This document shows positions 33,756-41,989 of a stretch of 52,119 bases of DNA, piece after piece. The notes below the pieces were generated by a model. That model did no database searches and was not told the origin of the DNA. It was given only the letters and a program-made list of their open reading frames with translations. Source of the stretch: DASYRM01 sp036004405 (GTDB lineage: Bacteria; Acidobacteriota; Vicinamibacteria; Vicinamibacterales; UBA2999); the NCBI GenBank assembly GCA_036004405.1, contig DASYRM010000147.1, positions 1 through 52,119 of the forward strand, in the 5' to 3' direction. The number at the start of each line of letters is the position of its first letter. Positions within the stretch are counted from its first letter, which is position 1. A program made the position numbers and the translations under genes.

Positions 33756-35798
33756 CTAGGGCAGCAGTACGGGGGGCACGCGTCCCGACACCGGGTTCTT
33801 GTAGTGGAACGGCACGGCGCGCACGTTGGGAAACGGCGCGGCGATCGACCCGCGAAGCGGACGGTCCGGCGGGAACTCCTTCTTGAGCGCGACGGTCGGC
33901 GCCGTGGGTGGCGTGGTGACGCGCACCCAGCCGCCACGTGACGGCGCCTGCCACACGTAGTCCAGGTCCATGCCCGACAGCTTCCACGCGCCGTCCTCGA
34001 CGACGGCGGTGTTCTCGTAGACGCCGACCAGCCACGAACCCTCGCCGTTGGCCGGACCTCCCATTTGAAACAGCCGCGCGCGTATCCGGGCTGTCTTGCC
34101 GTCGGCGGACACGTGAATCACCGGCTGCACCACCTGATGGACGGTGAGGAAGTTCGGCGACTTGGGGTTTGGGTAGCGCCGCTTCATCGATTCCCTCACG
34201 CGCTCCCGCCCCACGTAGGTGCCTACGTACGACAGTTCCTTCCAGCCGTCTCGTGAGAAGAGGTCGGCGGCGTCGTCCCACTTGAACTCGTCGATGTAGA
34301 AGCCGTACGCCGTCGCCAGGTTCTCGGCGGCGTGGTAGGCCTTGCTGCGCTCCACCGACAGCTCGGTCGCCGCGAGCAGCAATTCCACCTTTGCCGCGTT
34401 CGTGACCGGAGCTGGTGCCGGCGGCGCTGCGGGGCGCGCACGAGGCGTGACCTTCGTGCTTTCCGGATACTGCGGTGGACGGCCAGTGACCGGATGGTCG
34501 TAGTGGAACGGCGCGATGTGGAAGCGCGGGAAGATCTCGTAGGTCTCGGTGGACGGCCGGTCCGGCGGGAACTCCTTGCTCGGCGCCGGTGCGGGCTGCG
34601 CGTCCTTCCCCCATCCCTGCACGGCATCGACGATGAAGCGCGGATAGACGTGCATGGCCTTGAACTTCCACACGCCGTCCTGTTTGACGAACTGGTTCTC
34701 GTAGATCGACTGGGTCCACAGCGCGCGTCTCTCGGTTCTTGCCGCGCCGGAGCCGTCAGGCGAAGGCGGGCCCGTCATGCCGATGTCCGTGCCGCGTGCG
34801 CGGGCGGTGCCGTCGGGCATGACGGTCACGATGGTCTGGAGGTGAACGTGATCGTTGAGCTCGCCTTCGGCGAGTCCTGCCCGGCCGAGGCCGCGACGGA
34901 TGCTCTTCGGTCCCACGTACACGCCCTGCAGGCCCATCTCCATGGTCCCGTCGGCGGCAAAGAGGTCGGCGACGTCGTCCCACATCTTCCGGTCGGCGTA
35001 GTAGCCGTACGCGTGCTGCAGGTTGGTAACTTCGATCTCGTCGCTCAGACGCTGAGCGCGGGCGGCGAGATCCGCCATCCGCTTGCCAAGGTCGACGATG
35101 GGAACGGGCCGCCTGAAGGCGGCCCCTACGGTGGAGGCGGCCCCTGCGGCGGCGGTCGTCACGTCGAGGATCGGCTTCCCGACGCGCGCGGCGTCGAAGT
35201 GGAACGGTGTCGGCCCGTTCGTGGCGGTCCAGCCGGGAGCCTCGTATCGACCGCCGTACTGCGGGAGGTAGCGGACGTCCTGCATCTTCCAGACGCCGTT
35301 CTCGCGCACGTACGAGTTCTCGTAGATGCCGCCGGCCCACGACGCGTTCCCCTGGTAGCCGCCCAGCATCGCCATGATGTGCCAGCGGGCCTTTCCCGAC
35401 CGGCCGTCGGGCGCAATCGTCACCACCGGTTGCATGGACATGTGCGGGTAGATGCGTCCGTCGGCGAGGCCCACGCGCCCCTGTCCGACCTCCTTCACGA
35501 AGAGCGCTCGGATCCCCTCGCGATCGAGGTCGCCCTGGGTATAGTGGCCCACGCCGGTGTCGGCGAAGAGGTCGGCGAAGTCGTGCCACAGCCCCAGCTC
35601 CGAGTAGTGGCCGTACGCATGCTGCAGGCGCTTGATCGCCGAGATGGCTTCGACACGCTGGGTCAGCGCTTCCAGACGATCGACGCGCTGCTGGAGCGCG
35701 GACAGGTCGGCGTCCGCGCCCCGGACGAGCACTCCGGCGGTGCACCCGGCGGCAATGGTCAGCGCCGCAACCGTGCGGCGCACACTCACCCTGGACAT
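33756..35798 (-). CDS. Secreted protein with three tandem NTF2/SnoaL-like domains
   Basis: A protein of 680 residues with a signal peptide and a short coiled segment (DLSALQQRVDRLEALTQRVEAI). Three NTF2-like domains repeat the same pattern: LQHAYGHYSELGLWHDFADLF (about 60), LQHAYGYYADRKMWDDVADLF (about 260) and LATAYGFYIDEFKWDDAADLF (about 500), each later followed by the GGIYENSYVRENGVWKMQDV-type strand pair. Domains are joined by Pro-rich linkers (FPPDRP, PVTGRPPQYP). Proteins of this make-up are frequent in Vicinamibacteria but have no proven activity; SnoaL relatives act as isomerases or cyclases. The linker between domains 1 and 2 contains a perfect DNA repeat in frame (35105-35128). Confidence 0.85.
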   Translation of the reverse strand: MSRVSVRRTVAALTIAAGCTAGVLVRGADADLSALQQRVDRLEALTQRVEAISAIKRLQHAYGHYSELGLWHDFADLFADTGVGHYTQGDLDREGIRALFVKEVGQGRVGLADGRIYPHMSMQPVVTIAPDGRSGKARWHIMAMLGGYQGNASWAGGIYENSYVRENGVWKMQDVRYLPQYGGRYEAPGWTATNGPTPFHFDAARVGKPILDVTTAAAGAASTVGAAFRRPVPIVDLGKRMADLAARAQRLSDEIEVTNLQHAYGYYADRKMWDDVADLFAADGTMEMGLQGVYVGPKSIRRGLGRAGLAEGELNDHVHLQTIVTVMPDGTARARGTDIGMTGPPSPDGSGAARTERRALWTQSIYENQFVKQDGVWKFKAMHVYPRFIVDAVQGWGKDAQPAPAPSKEFPPDRPSTETYEIFPRFHIAPFHYDHPVTGRPPQYPESTKVTPRARPAAPPAPAPVTNAAKVELLLAATELSVERSKAYHAAENLATAYGFYIDEFKWDDAADLFSRDGWKELSYVGTYVGRERVRESMKRRYPNPKSPNFLTVHQVVQPVIHVSADGKTARIRARLFQMGGPANGEGSWLVGVYENTAVVEDGAWKLSGMDLDYVWQAPSRGGWVRVTTPPTAPTVALKKEFPPDRPLRGSIAAPFPNVRAVPFHYKNPVSGRVPPVLLP
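35105..35128. repeat. Dispersed 24-base palindromic repeat, copy 1 (intragenic)
   Basis: The core is GGGCCGCC and GGCGGCCC around a 4-base loop. The 24 bases are the exact reverse complement of 49796-49819. Here the copy is inside the coding sequence of the triple NTF2-domain gene and is translated as GAAFRRPV in a linker, so the reading frame tolerates it. It behaves like a REP-type element. Confidence 0.75.
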
Positions 35799-35907
35799 GC
35801 GTGACTCCTCGATACGCGGTGGGACAACGCGACTCTATCGCGAATTTGACGGGGTCGTCGCGGCCTCATTAGAATCACAATGTGAGAGTAAGGAGGGTGC
35901 GCCGCCC

Positions 35908-36788
35908 ATGAACCCAGGTCGCGTGTCGTCAATCGACCGATTCTGCTGGTGGCTCGTGGACGCGATGAGCGGCGCGCTCGATTGGGACGAGCGTGCGGCG
36001 GCACGGGGGGATCTGACGGAGTCGACGATTCCCGCCCGGCGAGCGGTGCGCGAGATGCTGGGCTGCGCCGCCAGGTCGCCACGTGGGCGCACATTGGACC
36101 GTGGCTGGCGCTGCTGACGGTGGCTCTTCCGAGCGGAATCGCGATCGCCCGCCTCGGGCAGTTCTGGGCGGACGGGAGCGCGGCCTACCTGTGGATGTAC
36201 GCCACGGGCGCCGGGCCCCAGAGCCTCCGGCACACGGTCTGGGGGATCGGCACCGCGGACGTGGGCACGGCGCTCGTTCTCTGGTCGTGTCTGAACGCCA
36301 TCACCGTGGCCGGATGGGCGTGGGTCTCTGGCGCGGCCGCGCGATCGATGGCTGGAGGCGCGATGCTGCGGGTCGCCCCGGCCTTTCTGGCCGTGTTGGT
36401 GCTGGGCACGGTCGGAACCGTCTCGGTCGGCGGCTTCTCCAGGTTGGCCCCTTCAGCGACGGTGGTCTACGGCGCCGTCGTCCCCGTGGTGCTGCGGGTG
36501 TGCTTCGTCGCGCTGCCGTTGCTCGCGGGTCCCATTCACGGAGAGGGCCTGCGGTTGCGACGCACCCGTGTCGTGATGGTAGTCGCCGTCGGCCTGCTGG
36601 CACTGCGGGGGCTGCCGTCGCTCGAGGTTGCGCTCCACAGTGGGTGGACGTCAGCGCTGGTCGAACGCGGGCACTGGGCGACGCGCCTCGGCCTGGCGGC
36701 GATCATGATGTGGCCGCCGGTGTACCTGCTGTTCCGGCCGGGAGGCTCCCGGCGATACTCTAGGGCGTCCATCGAGGAGCCCTCATGA
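35908..36788 (+). pseudogene. Membrane protein gene broken by a frameshift
   Basis: The first part starts at ATG 35908 with a Shine-Dalgarno (AGGAGGG) about 10 bases upstream and reads WLVDAMSGALDWDERAAARG to REMLG. A one-base shift near 36061 then moves the continuation to another frame (LRRQVATWAHIGPWLALL and onward) that runs to 36788. Together they make about 292 residues with a soluble N-terminus and about six membrane helices, a layout I recognise from conserved acidobacterial membrane proteins of unknown role. Without the shift the downstream gene start would overlap its stop (ATGA), which supports a real gene. A sequencing error of one base cannot be excluded; if so, the gene is intact. 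Confidence 0.6.
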
Positions 36789-37753
36789 AGCAGATGCTCC
36801 GGTCCACGCTCGTTGCCCTGTCGATGCTGCTGTTGTGGTCGGCCGATGTGCCCGGCCAGTCGCGCATCCCTCGTTTGGGTGATGGCAAGCCCGACATGCA
36901 GGGAGTGTGGACCAACCAGACGTTCACGCCGCTCGAACGGCCCGCACAATTCAAGGACAAGCAGTTCTTCTCGGTTGAAGAGGCCGAGGCGTTTGCCAAG
37001 CGCGCGCTCGACGACGTGAAGGACGTGCCGCGCGGCGAGCAGGTGAAGAGCGACGCCGACATCCACTACGACGACGGCATCTGGCTGCTCGAGGGCTACA
37101 AGAAAGGCGCGATGCTGCGCACGTCGATCGTCACCGACCCGGCCGACGGGCGCATCCCGGCGCTGAGCGCCGACGGGCAGCAGCGCGCCCAGGCGCGCGC
37201 CGAGGCGCGGAAAGGCATCGGGCCGTTCGACAGCGCGCAGGCGCGCGGCCTGTCAGAGCGCTGCATCTACTGGGCGCACGAAGGTCCGCCCGTTCTGCCG
37301 ACCGGCTACAACTCCAATCTGCAGATCGTGCAGGCGCCCGGCACGTTTGTCATTCAGCCGGAGATGATGCCGGTGGCGCGCATCGTGCCGCTCGACGGCC
37401 GGGCCAGGCTGGCGCCGGTCATCCGCGGCTACCGCGGCGACTCGCGCGGCCGCTGGGACGGCGACACGATGGTCATCGAGACCACCAACGTCAGCGAGAA
37501 GACGGCGTGGCGTGGGTCGTCTCCCAACGTCAAGGTGACCGAGCGGCTCACGATGACGAGCCCGACGACCATCCGCTATCAGTTCACGGTTGAGGACGCG
37601 TCGACATGGACGCGTCCGTGGAGCGGTGAGTACGAGATGACGCGCATCGAAGGCCCGCTCTTCGAGTACGCGTGTCACGAGGGCAACTATCAGCTGCCCT
37701 CGATCCTCAAGGGCGCCCGGCGCGCCGAAGCCGAGGCCCGGCAGACGCGCTAG
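36785..37753 (+). CDS. Secreted protein of unknown function, paralogue 1
   Basis: A protein of 322 residues with a signal peptide (cleavage near VPGQS). It is built around PRLGDGKPDMQGVWTNQTFTP at the start of the mature part, an Ala/Arg-rich helix (ARAEARKGIGPFDSAQARG), a Cys in SERCIYWAHEG, and a C-terminal block with YRGDSRGRWDGDTMVIETTN and FEYACHEGNYQLPSIL. The second copy at 48809-49798 shares all these blocks. Proteins of this family are common in the order but unassigned; the beta-rich GRWDGDTMVIETT segment suggests a lipocalin- or propeller-like binding fold. It begins within the stop of the frameshifted membrane gene. Confidence 0.75.
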   Translation: MKQMLRSTLVALSMLLLWSADVPGQSRIPRLGDGKPDMQGVWTNQTFTPLERPAQFKDKQFFSVEEAEAFAKRALDDVKDVPRGEQVKSDADIHYDDGIWLLEGYKKGAMLRTSIVTDPADGRIPALSADGQQRAQARAEARKGIGPFDSAQARGLSERCIYWAHEGPPVLPTGYNSNLQIVQAPGTFVIQPEMMPVARIVPLDGRARLAPVIRGYRGDSRGRWDGDTMVIETTNVSEKTAWRGSSPNVKVTERLTMTSPTTIRYQFTVEDASTWTRPWSGEYEMTRIEGPLFEYACHEGNYQLPSILKGARRAEAEARQTR

Positions 37754-37760
37754 GCCGCGC

Positions 37761-38276
37761 TCAGCGCGCGGCGGGTGGAGCAATCGTGGCCGGGTCCCAG
37801 TGCTCGTCGGCCTTGCCGTTGACGAACCGCCAGGTGTCGAACCACGTCGTGTAGTACTCCTTGCCGGGCGTGCGCGAATCCGGGTACTTCCGCGGCATCA
37901 TCACGGTGACGTAGTCGCCGGAGGCCACGACGGCCACGACCTCCGTGGTCAGCGTGTCGCACTTGTCCACGCGCTTGACGTTGAGCACCTTCGTGAAGAA
38001 GGTGATCACGCCGGCGAGCCCGGAGGCGGCGTTCGGGTTGTGCTGGTGATACGCCGGGGTCAACCACTCGCCGGCCCGATCCCACTGTCCGCATTGCAGC
38101 AGCTCGCGCATGATGTGCAGCGCCGCCTGCTTGTTCTTGTTGAGCGCAGGGTTCGAATCCTTGAACAGCGACTCGGGATCCTTGACCCCGATGACCGGCT
38201 CCTGCGCGCTCAGGCCGACGACGCCGGCGAACAGGAATCCACACAGTACGACCAGTCGAGCAATGCGTGTGCTCAT
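37761..38276 (-). CDS. Secreted NTF2-like (SnoaL) domain protein
   Basis: A protein of 171 residues with a signal peptide (cleavage near VGLSAQ) and one NTF2-like domain: NKQAALHIMRELLQCGQWDRAGEWLTPAYHQHNP, then AGVITFFTKVLNV and the final DTWRFVNGKADEHWD. The YHQHNP segment and the His-Trp near the end form a polar pocket seen in SnoaL-type polyketide cyclase-like proteins. A Shine-Dalgarno-like GGGAGC precedes the ATG. It converges with the previous gene, the two stops being only 7 bases apart. No substrate can be assigned. Confidence 0.83.
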   Translation of the reverse strand: MSTRIARLVVLCGFLFAGVVGLSAQEPVIGVKDPESLFKDSNPALNKNKQAALHIMRELLQCGQWDRAGEWLTPAYHQHNPNAASGLAGVITFFTKVLNVKRVDKCDTLTTEVVAVVASGDYVTVMMPRKYPDSRTPGKEYYTTWFDTWRFVNGKADEHWDPATIAPPAAR

Positions 38277-38467
38277 GGATGCTCCCTAACCTCGTTTGGG
38301 TGGGGATGGTAGCAAGAGGCTGCCTCAGCGGCAACACGAGAGACATTAGCCTACCGCTTGTAGACTTTCTGCCGGCTTCGAACGCTATCGTCCCTTCGGG
38401 TTGAAACTCGCCACTGGCTTGACAATTGCTCGGCCGGCCCCAGGTTCGCGCTCTTTGGGGGAGGCAC

Positions 38468-39076
38468 ATGAACAGATTACGGGTGGTGGGATTTGCGTTG
38501 GCGGTGGTCGGCATCTGCGCGTCGGCGTCGGCAGCGCCGATTGTCTACACCGATCGAGCTCTGTGGGAGGCCGCCGTGGCGGGCCTGACGACGGAGGATT
38601 TCAACTCGTTTGCGAGCGGCACGCCCGTCAACGCCGGGACGGTCTTTCCGAGCGGCATCAGCCAGAACGGAGCAGTGGACGTCAACGGCTTCGGATGGAG
38701 CGCGATCGGAGAGGGCAACGGGCTGCGAATCTTGGGCAACACGACCATTACGATGCCCGGAGCGCCGACGGCGTTTGGCTTCGACTACGTCGACCTCGAC
38801 CTCTCCGGCGCAACCATTTCATTCGGAGTGTTTTCGCAGCCGTTGGCGATGACTGGTGACGCGGATTCCGGCGTCACACCCGACGACTTCGCCTTCTTCG
38901 GGGTGATTGCGGGAGCCGGCGACATTCCGGGCGGCGCCTTCACCATCGCCACGGCCGAGGGACTCTCAATCGACAACCTCTCGTTCGGCGAGGCGGGTGC
39001 CGTTCCCGAACCGGCAACCCTTGCGCTCGTCGGCCTCGGTTTGGCAGGACTCGCGTCACGGCGTCGGAAGGCGTAA
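38468..39076 (+). CDS. PEP-CTERM sorting-domain protein
   Basis: A protein of 202 residues. A signal peptide (cleavage near SASAAPIVY) and a beta-rich mature part (EDFNSFASGTPVNAGTVFPSG and others) end in a classic PEP-CTERM tail: VPEPATLALVGLGLAGLASRRRKA is split into the PEP motif, a membrane helix and a basic end. This signal directs proteins to an exosortase, linked to extracellular polysaccharide. No exosortase gene is in the window. The start is supported by GGAGG 3-4 bases before the ATG. A stem-loop follows the stop. Confidence 0.88.
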   Translation: MNRLRVVGFALAVVGICASASAAPIVYTDRALWEAAVAGLTTEDFNSFASGTPVNAGTVFPSGISQNGAVDVNGFGWSAIGEGNGLRILGNTTITMPGAPTAFGFDYVDLDLSGATISFGVFSQPLAMTGDADSGVTPDDFAFFGVIAGAGDIPGGAFTIATAEGLSIDNLSFGEAGAVPEPATLALVGLGLAGLASRRRKA

Positions 39077-39093
39077 GCCCGTTTCCCAGGCCT

Positions 39094-39119
39094 TGCGTGG
39101 CGGCCACCACCGCCACGCA
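39094..39119. terminator. Stem-loop after the PEP-CTERM gene
   Basis: TGCGTGGCGG (39094-39103) pairs with CCGCCACGCA (39110-39119) around CCACCA. It lies 18 bases past the stop and 25 bases before the end of the convergent gene. There is no U-run, so it is a candidate for factor-assisted or bidirectional termination. Confidence 0.5.
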
Positions 39120-39143
39120 CGGCTTGGCGTTGCGTCGCTGACG

Positions 39144-40070
39144 CTAGCGGGGCGACGAGGTCCCCTTCGGCGGCCACTCGGGCCACGCGTTGCCGGCCGT
39201 GGCCTCGATCGGAATCGGCCCCTGCAGCGAGAAGCCCGGAACGACGCCCGGGCGCGGCGGCGGCGACGGCATATGGTCAGCGGCAGTCGTGGCCCGCATC
39301 TCGTTCCAGCCTACGTGGGCGGTGACGTGCTTGAAGAAGGTGGGGACGTCGCCATCGGCCCAGTCCTCGTGGAGGATATTGAACTTCAGCGTGTCGCCCT
39401 CGATGCTGAAATCGTCGAGCGCCGCCATCGTGTACGGATTGTCGCAGGTGCCGCACACCATGCCGCGCAGCGTCCTGCCAGCCTTTTTGATGATGAAGAA
39501 CTGCTTCGGCGCGCCGACGCCGAATCCCAGCCAGACGCCCACGACATCCTTCTCGGTGAGCTTCGATTTCCACGGTCCTGGAAGGATGTAGGGCAGGCCG
39601 TCGGCGCCGTCCGGGTTGCGGCGGGAAATATTCCCCGGTACGGAGGGCCGATCTTTCGGCAGCACAGACACCTTCGCGGGGATCGGATCCGGGCCGCGCG
39701 GATCCTTGATGAGGACCCGCTCGAACTTCGCGCGGCCGGGTGCGCCGCTCGTGCCGGTGACGATCAGACGCCCCTGGCTGAACCTGGCGACCGCTTTGTC
39801 TGTGTAGGCCGTGCTGCCGTCTGGTTTGACGTGCGTGACCTCGAACTGGACGCCGTCGGGACCCAACGTCCCGTCCACGAACGCCAGCGTCGTCGCGTCG
39901 GCGCAGTAGGTGCAGTAGATGCCGCGGACGGTGGCGCCGCGAATGGAGAACTCGTAGGTATGGGCGTCGCCGCTGTCCGTCCGCCAGCCTCCGCGATAGT
40001 CGTCCGCGGTTTGTGCGCCGGCAGTGCGCGCGACGGCGAGCAGCGCGAGCAGCAGAACCACCTGTTTCAT
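39144..40070 (-). CDS. Secreted protein with duplicated CxxC module
   Basis: A protein of 308 residues with a signal peptide (cleavage near TAGAQT). It contains two similar modules: FSIRGATVRGIYCTYCADAT followed by VDGTLGPDGVQFEVTH (about residues 41-80), and IIKKAGRTLRGMVCGTCDNP followed by FSIEGDTLKFNILH (about 193-237). Each has one CxxC pair (CTYC, CGTC), so it could bind a metal or form disulphides. I do not recognise the family. It is followed on the minus strand by the convergent PEP-CTERM gene and is divergent from blaI, whose start is 115 bases away. Confidence 0.7.
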   Translation of the reverse strand: MKQVVLLLALLAVARTAGAQTADDYRGGWRTDSGDAHTYEFSIRGATVRGIYCTYCADATTLAFVDGTLGPDGVQFEVTHVKPDGSTAYTDKAVARFSQGRLIVTGTSGAPGRAKFERVLIKDPRGPDPIPAKVSVLPKDRPSVPGNISRRNPDGADGLPYILPGPWKSKLTEKDVVGVWLGFGVGAPKQFFIIKKAGRTLRGMVCGTCDNPYTMAALDDFSIEGDTLKFNILHEDWADGDVPTFFKHVTAHVGWNEMRATTAADHMPSPPPRPGVVPGFSLQGPIPIEATAGNAWPEWPPKGTSSPR

Positions 40071-40104
40071 GGCCGCATGCTAGCAGACAGCTGGCTGAAC
40101 TTTT

Positions 40105-40170
40105 AATTCTTTAATTGACATCAGGGGAAGCGGCTGTTAGAGTGCCCGCCGTGGACTCTGAATTCTTTAA
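40105..40170. promoter_or_regulatory. Direct repeats upstream of blaI, possible operator
   Basis: AATTCTTTAA occurs at 40105-40114 and again at 40161-40170, 56 bases apart start to start, in an otherwise GC-rich region between the divergent genes. Each resembles an AT-rich half-dyad. BlaI-type repressors bind dyads near their own promoter, so these may be its sites; the classic TACA/TGTA core is absent. Confidence 0.4.
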
Positions 40171-40185
40171 GACCCAGCTCAGCTC

Positions 40186-40560
40186 ATGGCGAGACAGAAA
40201 TCGCCAGCCCTGACCGACGCGGAGTCGCAGGTCATGGCGGTCTTGTGGCGCGTCAGCCAGGCGTCCGTCGGCGAGGTCGTGAGCGCCCTCACGGTGACCC
40301 GGGCGGTGTCCTACAGCACGGTTCAAACGATTCTCCGGATTCTGGAGACCAAGGGATACGTGGCGCATGTCAAGGTGGCGCGGGCCTTCGTCTACCGCCC
40401 GGTGGTCGACGAGCGGCAGGCTCGCCGCCGCGCGTTGCGTCACCTCGTGAGCAGGCTCTTCGAGGGGTCGCCCACGCTGCTGGTGTTGAACATCCTCGAA
40501 GACGAAGAGATCGACCCGGTGGAACGCGAGCAGCTGAAGAAGCTGATTGAGCGAGCGTAG
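40186..40560 (+). CDS. BlaI/MecI/CopY-family repressor
   Basis: A protein of 124 residues. The winged helix domain reads LTDAESQVMAVLWRVSQASVGEVV, VSYSTVQTILRILETKGYVAHV and RAFVYRPVV; the C-terminal dimerisation helix follows (FEGSPTLLVLNILEDEEIDPVEREQLKKLI). BlaI is cleaved on signal from a BlaR1/MecR1 sensor protease to release its targets. The M56 peptidase gene starts 9 bases downstream, making this the usual sensor-regulator pair. Candidate operator repeats lie upstream at 40105 and 40161. Confidence 0.92.
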   Translation: MARQKSPALTDAESQVMAVLWRVSQASVGEVVSALTVTRAVSYSTVQTILRILETKGYVAHVKVARAFVYRPVVDERQARRRALRHLVSRLFEGSPTLLVLNILEDEEIDPVEREQLKKLIERA

Positions 40561-40569
40561 GAGGCGCAC

Positions 40570-41982
40570 ATGCACGCAGTCCTGAACTGGCTCTGGCAAG
40601 GTTGCGTCGTGGCGCTCGCGCTCTTCGCCATGCTGGGTCTGCTCGAGCGCGCGAGAGCCAACGTGCGCTACCTCGTGTGCTGGGCCGCGCAGCTCCTCGT
40701 GCTGGCCCTGCCACTCATCGCCTGGCTCGAATCGGGAATGGAGCAGTCGGTCCGGCTCCCGCGGGTGCCGCTCGAGCCGGTCGTGTCGGTGCCGGACGCT
40801 TGGTGGGCGTCCGGTGTCGTAATGGCGGCCGCATGGTTCGTCTGGGCGGCTGTCGCCGCGGTCCGATCCGGGCGCGCCATCGCCGCCCTCCGTCGCATGC
40901 GGGCGCTGAGCCGTCCCTTCCCGGGGCAGGTGGAATCGGTTCTGACCCACTGGCGGAACGTTCGTGACCGGGGGCGCCGCCCACGGCTCGTGGTCTCGGA
41001 TGCGGTCACCGCGGCGGCCGTGCTCGGGGCCGGAGCGCCGGTGATTGCCGTGGCCCCCTCGCTCGTCTCGACGCTCGACCCCGACGAACTGGATCGCGTG
41101 CTGATTCACGAGTGGGCGCACGTGCAGCGACGCGACGACCTCGTGAGCGTCCTGCAGATCGCCGTACGGGTCGTCGCCGGGTGGCATCCGGCCGTGTGGT
41201 GGATCGATCGCCGGCTGCAGGCCGAACGGGAGATCGCCTGTGACGAGACCACCGTCGCGATCGTCGGCACGCCGAAGTCGTATGCGGCCTGCCTGCTGAA
41301 GCTCGCCGGCCTGAGGGGCGCGGCGCGGCCCCCGCTCGCCGCACCGGCGATCGTTGCCGCGTCGGGTCTAGGCGTGCGCGTGGCTCGAATCGTGTCGCCG
41401 GCCGCGTTCCTGACGCCACAGCGGTCCTGCGTGTTCGCCGCGGCGATTGCCGCGGCGCTGGCGGCGGTGTCGGTCGCCGTCGCGCAGACGAAGCTGGTCG
41501 AGCCGGCGGCGTTCGTGTTTCCGTACGAATCGATCCGGTTGGCCGGCGTTCGGTTCGAAAGTCTCACCTCGGGTAGACTGCCGGCCGTGCTCTCGCGCCA
41601 GGAGGTCGCGCTCGCCCCGACGCGAACTACGGCCTCGAACAGCGGGGATCGTCCGTCCACCGGACCCGGCGCGATTCCGATGAGCTTCGCCGCTCAGGAT
41701 GTCGCGTCACCGGTGCCGCCCACCGCGGCGCGTCCGGCCGAGCCCTCTGAACCGCCGCCGCCCGTGGAGACCCAGGCCGACCGCGTGGCCGCACCAGAGC
41801 CCTCGCCCAGGCCCGCCGCCGTCACCCCTCAAGCCGCCGGCGTCACCGGCGAGCGTGAACGGTCACCATGGGTGCAAGCCGCTGATGGCGGCACGGCGAT
41901 CGGCAAAAAGTCCAAGGAGGCCGGCCTTGCGACTGCCGGCTTCTTCTCTCACTTCGGACGCCGCGTCGCCGGCGCCTTCTAA
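40570..41982 (+). CDS. M56 (BlaR1-type) membrane metallopeptidase
   Basis: A protein of 470 residues. Membrane helices at about 5-25, 38-55, 80-98 and 285-305 surround an M56 zinc domain with HEWAH (180-184) and the third ligand in AEREIACDETT (about 219-227). It therefore should cut the adjacent BlaI-type repressor on the cytoplasmic side. The extracytoplasmic C-terminus is a Pro/Ala-rich low-complexity stretch without the penicillin-binding domain of BlaR1, so the signal is unlikely to be a beta-lactam sensed by that route. The Shine-Dalgarno GGAGG is just before the ATG. Confidence 0.9.
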   Translation: MHAVLNWLWQGCVVALALFAMLGLLERARANVRYLVCWAAQLLVLALPLIAWLESGMEQSVRLPRVPLEPVVSVPDAWWASGVVMAAAWFVWAAVAAVRSGRAIAALRRMRALSRPFPGQVESVLTHWRNVRDRGRRPRLVVSDAVTAAAVLGAGAPVIAVAPSLVSTLDPDELDRVLIHEWAHVQRRDDLVSVLQIAVRVVAGWHPAVWWIDRRLQAEREIACDETTVAIVGTPKSYAACLLKLAGLRGAARPPLAAPAIVAASGLGVRVARIVSPAAFLTPQRSCVFAAAIAAALAAVSVAVAQTKLVEPAAFVFPYESIRLAGVRFESLTSGRLPAVLSRQEVALAPTRTTASNSGDRPSTGPGAIPMSFAAQDVASPVPPTAARPAEPSEPPPPVETQADRVAAPEPSPRPAAVTPQAAGVTGERERSPWVQAADGGTAIGKKSKEAGLATAGFFSHFGRRVAGAF

Positions 41983-41989
41983 GGACAGC

